DNA from: Sphingomonas montanisoli
GTDB taxonomy: Bacteria; Pseudomonadota; Alphaproteobacteria; Sphingomonadales; Sphingomonadaceae
Assembly: GCF_008274695.1 (NCBI RefSeq)
Contig: NZ_VTOU01000002.1
Location: forward strand, 744,001-808,000
Reading direction: 5' to 3'
DNA: 64,000 nt
The notes under the pieces: generated by a model
What the model was told of the DNA's origin: nothing
The model's input: only the letters and a program-made list of their open reading frames with translations
Database searches by the model: none
Translations under genes and position numbers: made by a program
Part shown: piece after piece, positions 62,329 through 64,000 of the stretch
Numbering within the stretch: the first letter of the stretch is position 1
How the letters are laid out: every line of letters starts with the position of its first letter

Positions 62329-62712
62329 ATGACCGAGAAAACGCCATCCGAACTGATCGACGGTCGCATCGCGGAACTGGGTGACTGGCGGGGCGAGACG
62401 CTCGCGAGGGCCCGTGCGCTGATCCACCAGGCGGTGCCCGACCTCGTCGAAGAATGGAAATGGCGTGGCGTGCCGACCTGGTACGGCAATGGCGGCATCA
62501 TCTGCACGGGCGAAACCTATAAGGACAAGGTCAAGCTGACCTTTGCTAAGGGCGCGTCGATCGACGATCCGGCGAAGCTGTTCAACGCCAGCCTCGACGG
62601 CAATGCCCGCCGCGCGATCGACATCTTTGAAGGCGGGGCGATCGACGCCGGCGCGTTCAAGGCGCTGGTGCAGGCGGCGTCGGCGCTGAACGGGGCAAAG
62701 CGGAAGACGTAG
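62329..62712 (+). CDS. DUF1801 family protein
   Basis: This 127-residue protein contains VEEWKWRGVPTWYGNGGIICTGETYKDKVKLTFAKGAS, the signature block of DUF1801 (YdhG-like, iron-sulfur/frataxin-like fold) proteins, in its first half. The function is unknown. The ATG at 62329 follows GGGGAGCAGGG. It ends 64 bp before the reductase gene. Confidence 0.85.
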   Translation: MTEKTPSELIDGRIAELGDWRGETLARARALIHQAVPDLVEEWKWRGVPTWYGNGGIICTGETYKDKVKLTFAKGASIDDPAKLFNASLDGNARRAIDIFEGGAIDAGAFKALVQAASALNGAKRKT

Positions 62713-62776
62713 CGTCGACGCTTGACCCACGGCGAAACGCCTTGCGATGATCGCTCCCGATAAAGGGAGAGATGTG

Positions 62777-63775
62777 ATGAAGGCGATGGTGATCGACCGT
62801 TTCGGCGGGCCGGAGGAATTCCGGGTGGCGGACTTGCCGGTGCCCGAACCGGCCGCGGAGCAGGTGCTGATCCGTGTCGCCTTCGCCAGCATCAATCCCG
62901 CCGACTGGAAGACGCGCGCGGGCCTGTTGCCCGTGGTGCGGGGGCCGTTTCCGATGGTCGTCGGGATGGACTGTGCGGGCGTGATCGAAGCGGTCGGACC
63001 GGGCGTCACCGCCTTCGCACCGGGCGACAAGGTGATCGCGATGTCGGGTCTGGGGCAGGGCATGTCGGGCAGCTATGCCGAATATGCCTGCGTGCCCGAG
63101 ATGCGCGTGCTCAAACTGCCGTCCGCGCTGACGCTGGCCGAAGGGGCGACGATCCCGACCGCCTCGGCCAGCGCCGCATCGACGATCATCGAGGTGGCGA
63201 AGGTGGCGCCGGGCAGCACCGTATTCTTCAGCGGCGGCGCGGGGAGCGTCGGCACGTTCGGCGTCCAATATCTCAAGTGGATCGGTTGTCGGGTGGCGAC
63301 GACGTGCAGCACCCGCAATGTCGATCATGTCGCGGGCCTCGGCGCCGATCGGGTAATCGATTATACGAAGGAGGATACCAAGGCCGCGCTGGCCGAATGG
63401 GCACCGGACGGCATCGACGTCGTCATCGACGCGGTTGGTCAGCACAGCCTGCCCGCCGACATCGTCGACGTGATCAAGCCGGGCGGCGTCCTTGTCGTTA
63501 TCCAGAACCTGCTGACCGATGTGGAGGCCTATGACCTCGACAGCGCGAAGGCGCGCGGCATCCGCGTGGTCAACAACATCATGGACGCGCGCAAGCCCGA
63601 TGCGCGCTGGTTCCAGGTCGAGGCATGGCGCGAGCTGGTGAAAGGGATTGAGGCCGGCGCGATCCGCACGCCGCCCTATGCGGTCCTGCCGTTGGAGCAG
63701 GCGGGCGAGGGGCAACGCCGCGTCGAGGACGGGCATGTGCGGGGGAAGATCCTGCTCGAGGTGGCGGGGGAATAA
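62777..63775 (+). CDS. Medium-chain reductase (NADP-dependent quinone reductase-like)
   Basis: This 332-residue protein has a GroES-like N-terminal half and a Rossmann half with GGAGSVGTFGVQYLKWIG and GADRVIDYTKED. No zinc-binding Cys/His set is evident, so it belongs with the zinc-free quinone or enone reductases. The substrate is unknown. GGGAGAG lies six bases before the ATG. A dispersed repeat follows the stop. Confidence 0.87.
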   Translation: MKAMVIDRFGGPEEFRVADLPVPEPAAEQVLIRVAFASINPADWKTRAGLLPVVRGPFPMVVGMDCAGVIEAVGPGVTAFAPGDKVIAMSGLGQGMSGSYAEYACVPEMRVLKLPSALTLAEGATIPTASASAASTIIEVAKVAPGSTVFFSGGAGSVGTFGVQYLKWIGCRVATTCSTRNVDHVAGLGADRVIDYTKEDTKAALAEWAPDGIDVVIDAVGQHSLPADIVDVIKPGGVLVVIQNLLTDVEAYDLDSAKARGIRVVNNIMDARKPDARWFQVEAWRELVKGIEAGAIRTPPYAVLPLEQAGEGQRRVEDGHVRGKILLEVAGE

Positions 63776-63777
63776 GA

Positions 63778-63908
63778 TCCTCCCCCGGAGGGGGAGGGGG
63801 ACCGGCGTAGCCGGTGGAGGAGTATTCGCCACAAGCGATGAACTCCGCTGCCGGCCAATACCTCTCCACCACCCTGCGGGTGGTCCCCCTCTCCCTCCGG
63901 GAGAGGAT
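63778..63908. repeat. 131-bp dispersed palindromic repeat, copy 2
   Basis: It has the same plan as copy 1 (50180-50306): an opening TCCTCCCCCGGAGG hairpin, an ACCGGCG-AGCCGGT palindrome, an identical 30-base inner block and a closing CTCTCCCTCCGGGAGAGG hairpin. The middle 25 bases differ. It is intergenic and shows no coding signal. Confidence 0.8.
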
Positions 63909-63958
63909 CGAGTTGTTTTGCTTGCCGTCCGCATCGCGGCACGGCACGCTGCGTTCCC

Positions 63959-64000
63959 ATGAAAACCGCCCTTTTCGCCGCCGCGGCGCTGCTCGCGCTC
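63959..64000 (+). CDS. 5' end of a secreted protein gene (partial)
   Basis: The ATG at 63959 opens MKTALFAAAALLAL, the start of a signal peptide, and is cut by the window end. Nothing more can be said on function. Confidence 0.6.
   Translation, partial: MKTALFAAAALLAL

Overview
The window reads as a chromosomal segment of a Sphingomonas-like alphaproteobacterium (Sphingomonadaceae). This is inferred from the high GC content, the gene order ctaB-ctaG-ctaE-DUF983-SURF1 leading towards thrC, the ahcY-divL-tsaE-amgK-murU block, an EipA/DUF1134 protein, a TorF-type porin, and dispersed GC-rich palindromic repeats of the kind common in sphingomonads. No insertion sequence, prophage, integrase or CRISPR array was seen. 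Genes are dense, and many neighbours overlap by ATGA or TGATG.

Layout. 1-4 kb: end of a cytochrome c oxidase assembly operon and an amino acid racemase. 4-7.6 kb, minus strand: an MHS-type transporter, a CPA2 cation/proton antiporter and two small unknown proteins. 7.7-11.3 kb: threonine synthase, an M16 protease and an rRNA-type methyltransferase. 11.4-14.6 kb: a Rieske oxygenase with a TonB-receptor-like protein. 14.8-18.1 kb: a secreted EEP-family hydrolase, a methyltransferase and a YegD-like Hsp70. 18.1-24.5 kb: a cobalamin locus (cobW-cobN-cobO-bluB) behind a cobalamin riboswitch. 25-30 kb: a bifunctional penicillin-binding protein, aconitase B and tRNA-Ser(GCT). 30.4-34.5 kb: EipA, then lgt/NDUFAF7-like/pgeF and a GFA protein. 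34.6-38.9 kb: an orphan IorB-like molybdenum hydroxylase, ferrochelatase, acetoacetyl-CoA reductase and an RHH protein. 39.4-43.9 kb: a five-gene flavin/iron operon behind a near-perfect Fur box. 44-50.2 kb: ahcY with a perfect 20-bp operator-like palindrome, DivL (Tyr in place of the phospho-acceptor His), tsaE, amgK and murU. 50-57 kb: a hydrolase, an SDR, a small secreted protein, a two-component pair and an unusual glycerophosphotransferase-like/anti-sigma-like fusion. 57-64 kb: carbonic anhydrase with a SulP transporter, a porin, exonuclease III, a second EEP lipoprotein, DUF1801, a medium-chain reductase and the start of a secreted protein.

How genes may work together. The best candidate for an under-described system is the Fur-controlled operon PepSY membrane protein - DUF2271 - DUF4198 - ApbE - membrane-anchored NAD(P)H flavoprotein. 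The DUF2271 protein carries an ApbE-type flavinylation motif, DGISGAT. The set can be read as an electron line from cytoplasmic NAD(P)H through the inner membrane to a covalent periplasmic FMN, presumably for iron reduction or release. Other coherent units are the B12 locus, whose bluB seems to begin at CTG inside the cobO stop; the peptidoglycan-recycling pair amgK-murU beside the cell-cycle regulator divL; and the translationally coupled carbonic anhydrase-SulP pair.

All calls come from reading the sequence and from family knowledge. No searches were run, and several starts are chosen on ribosome-binding sites and overlaps only.
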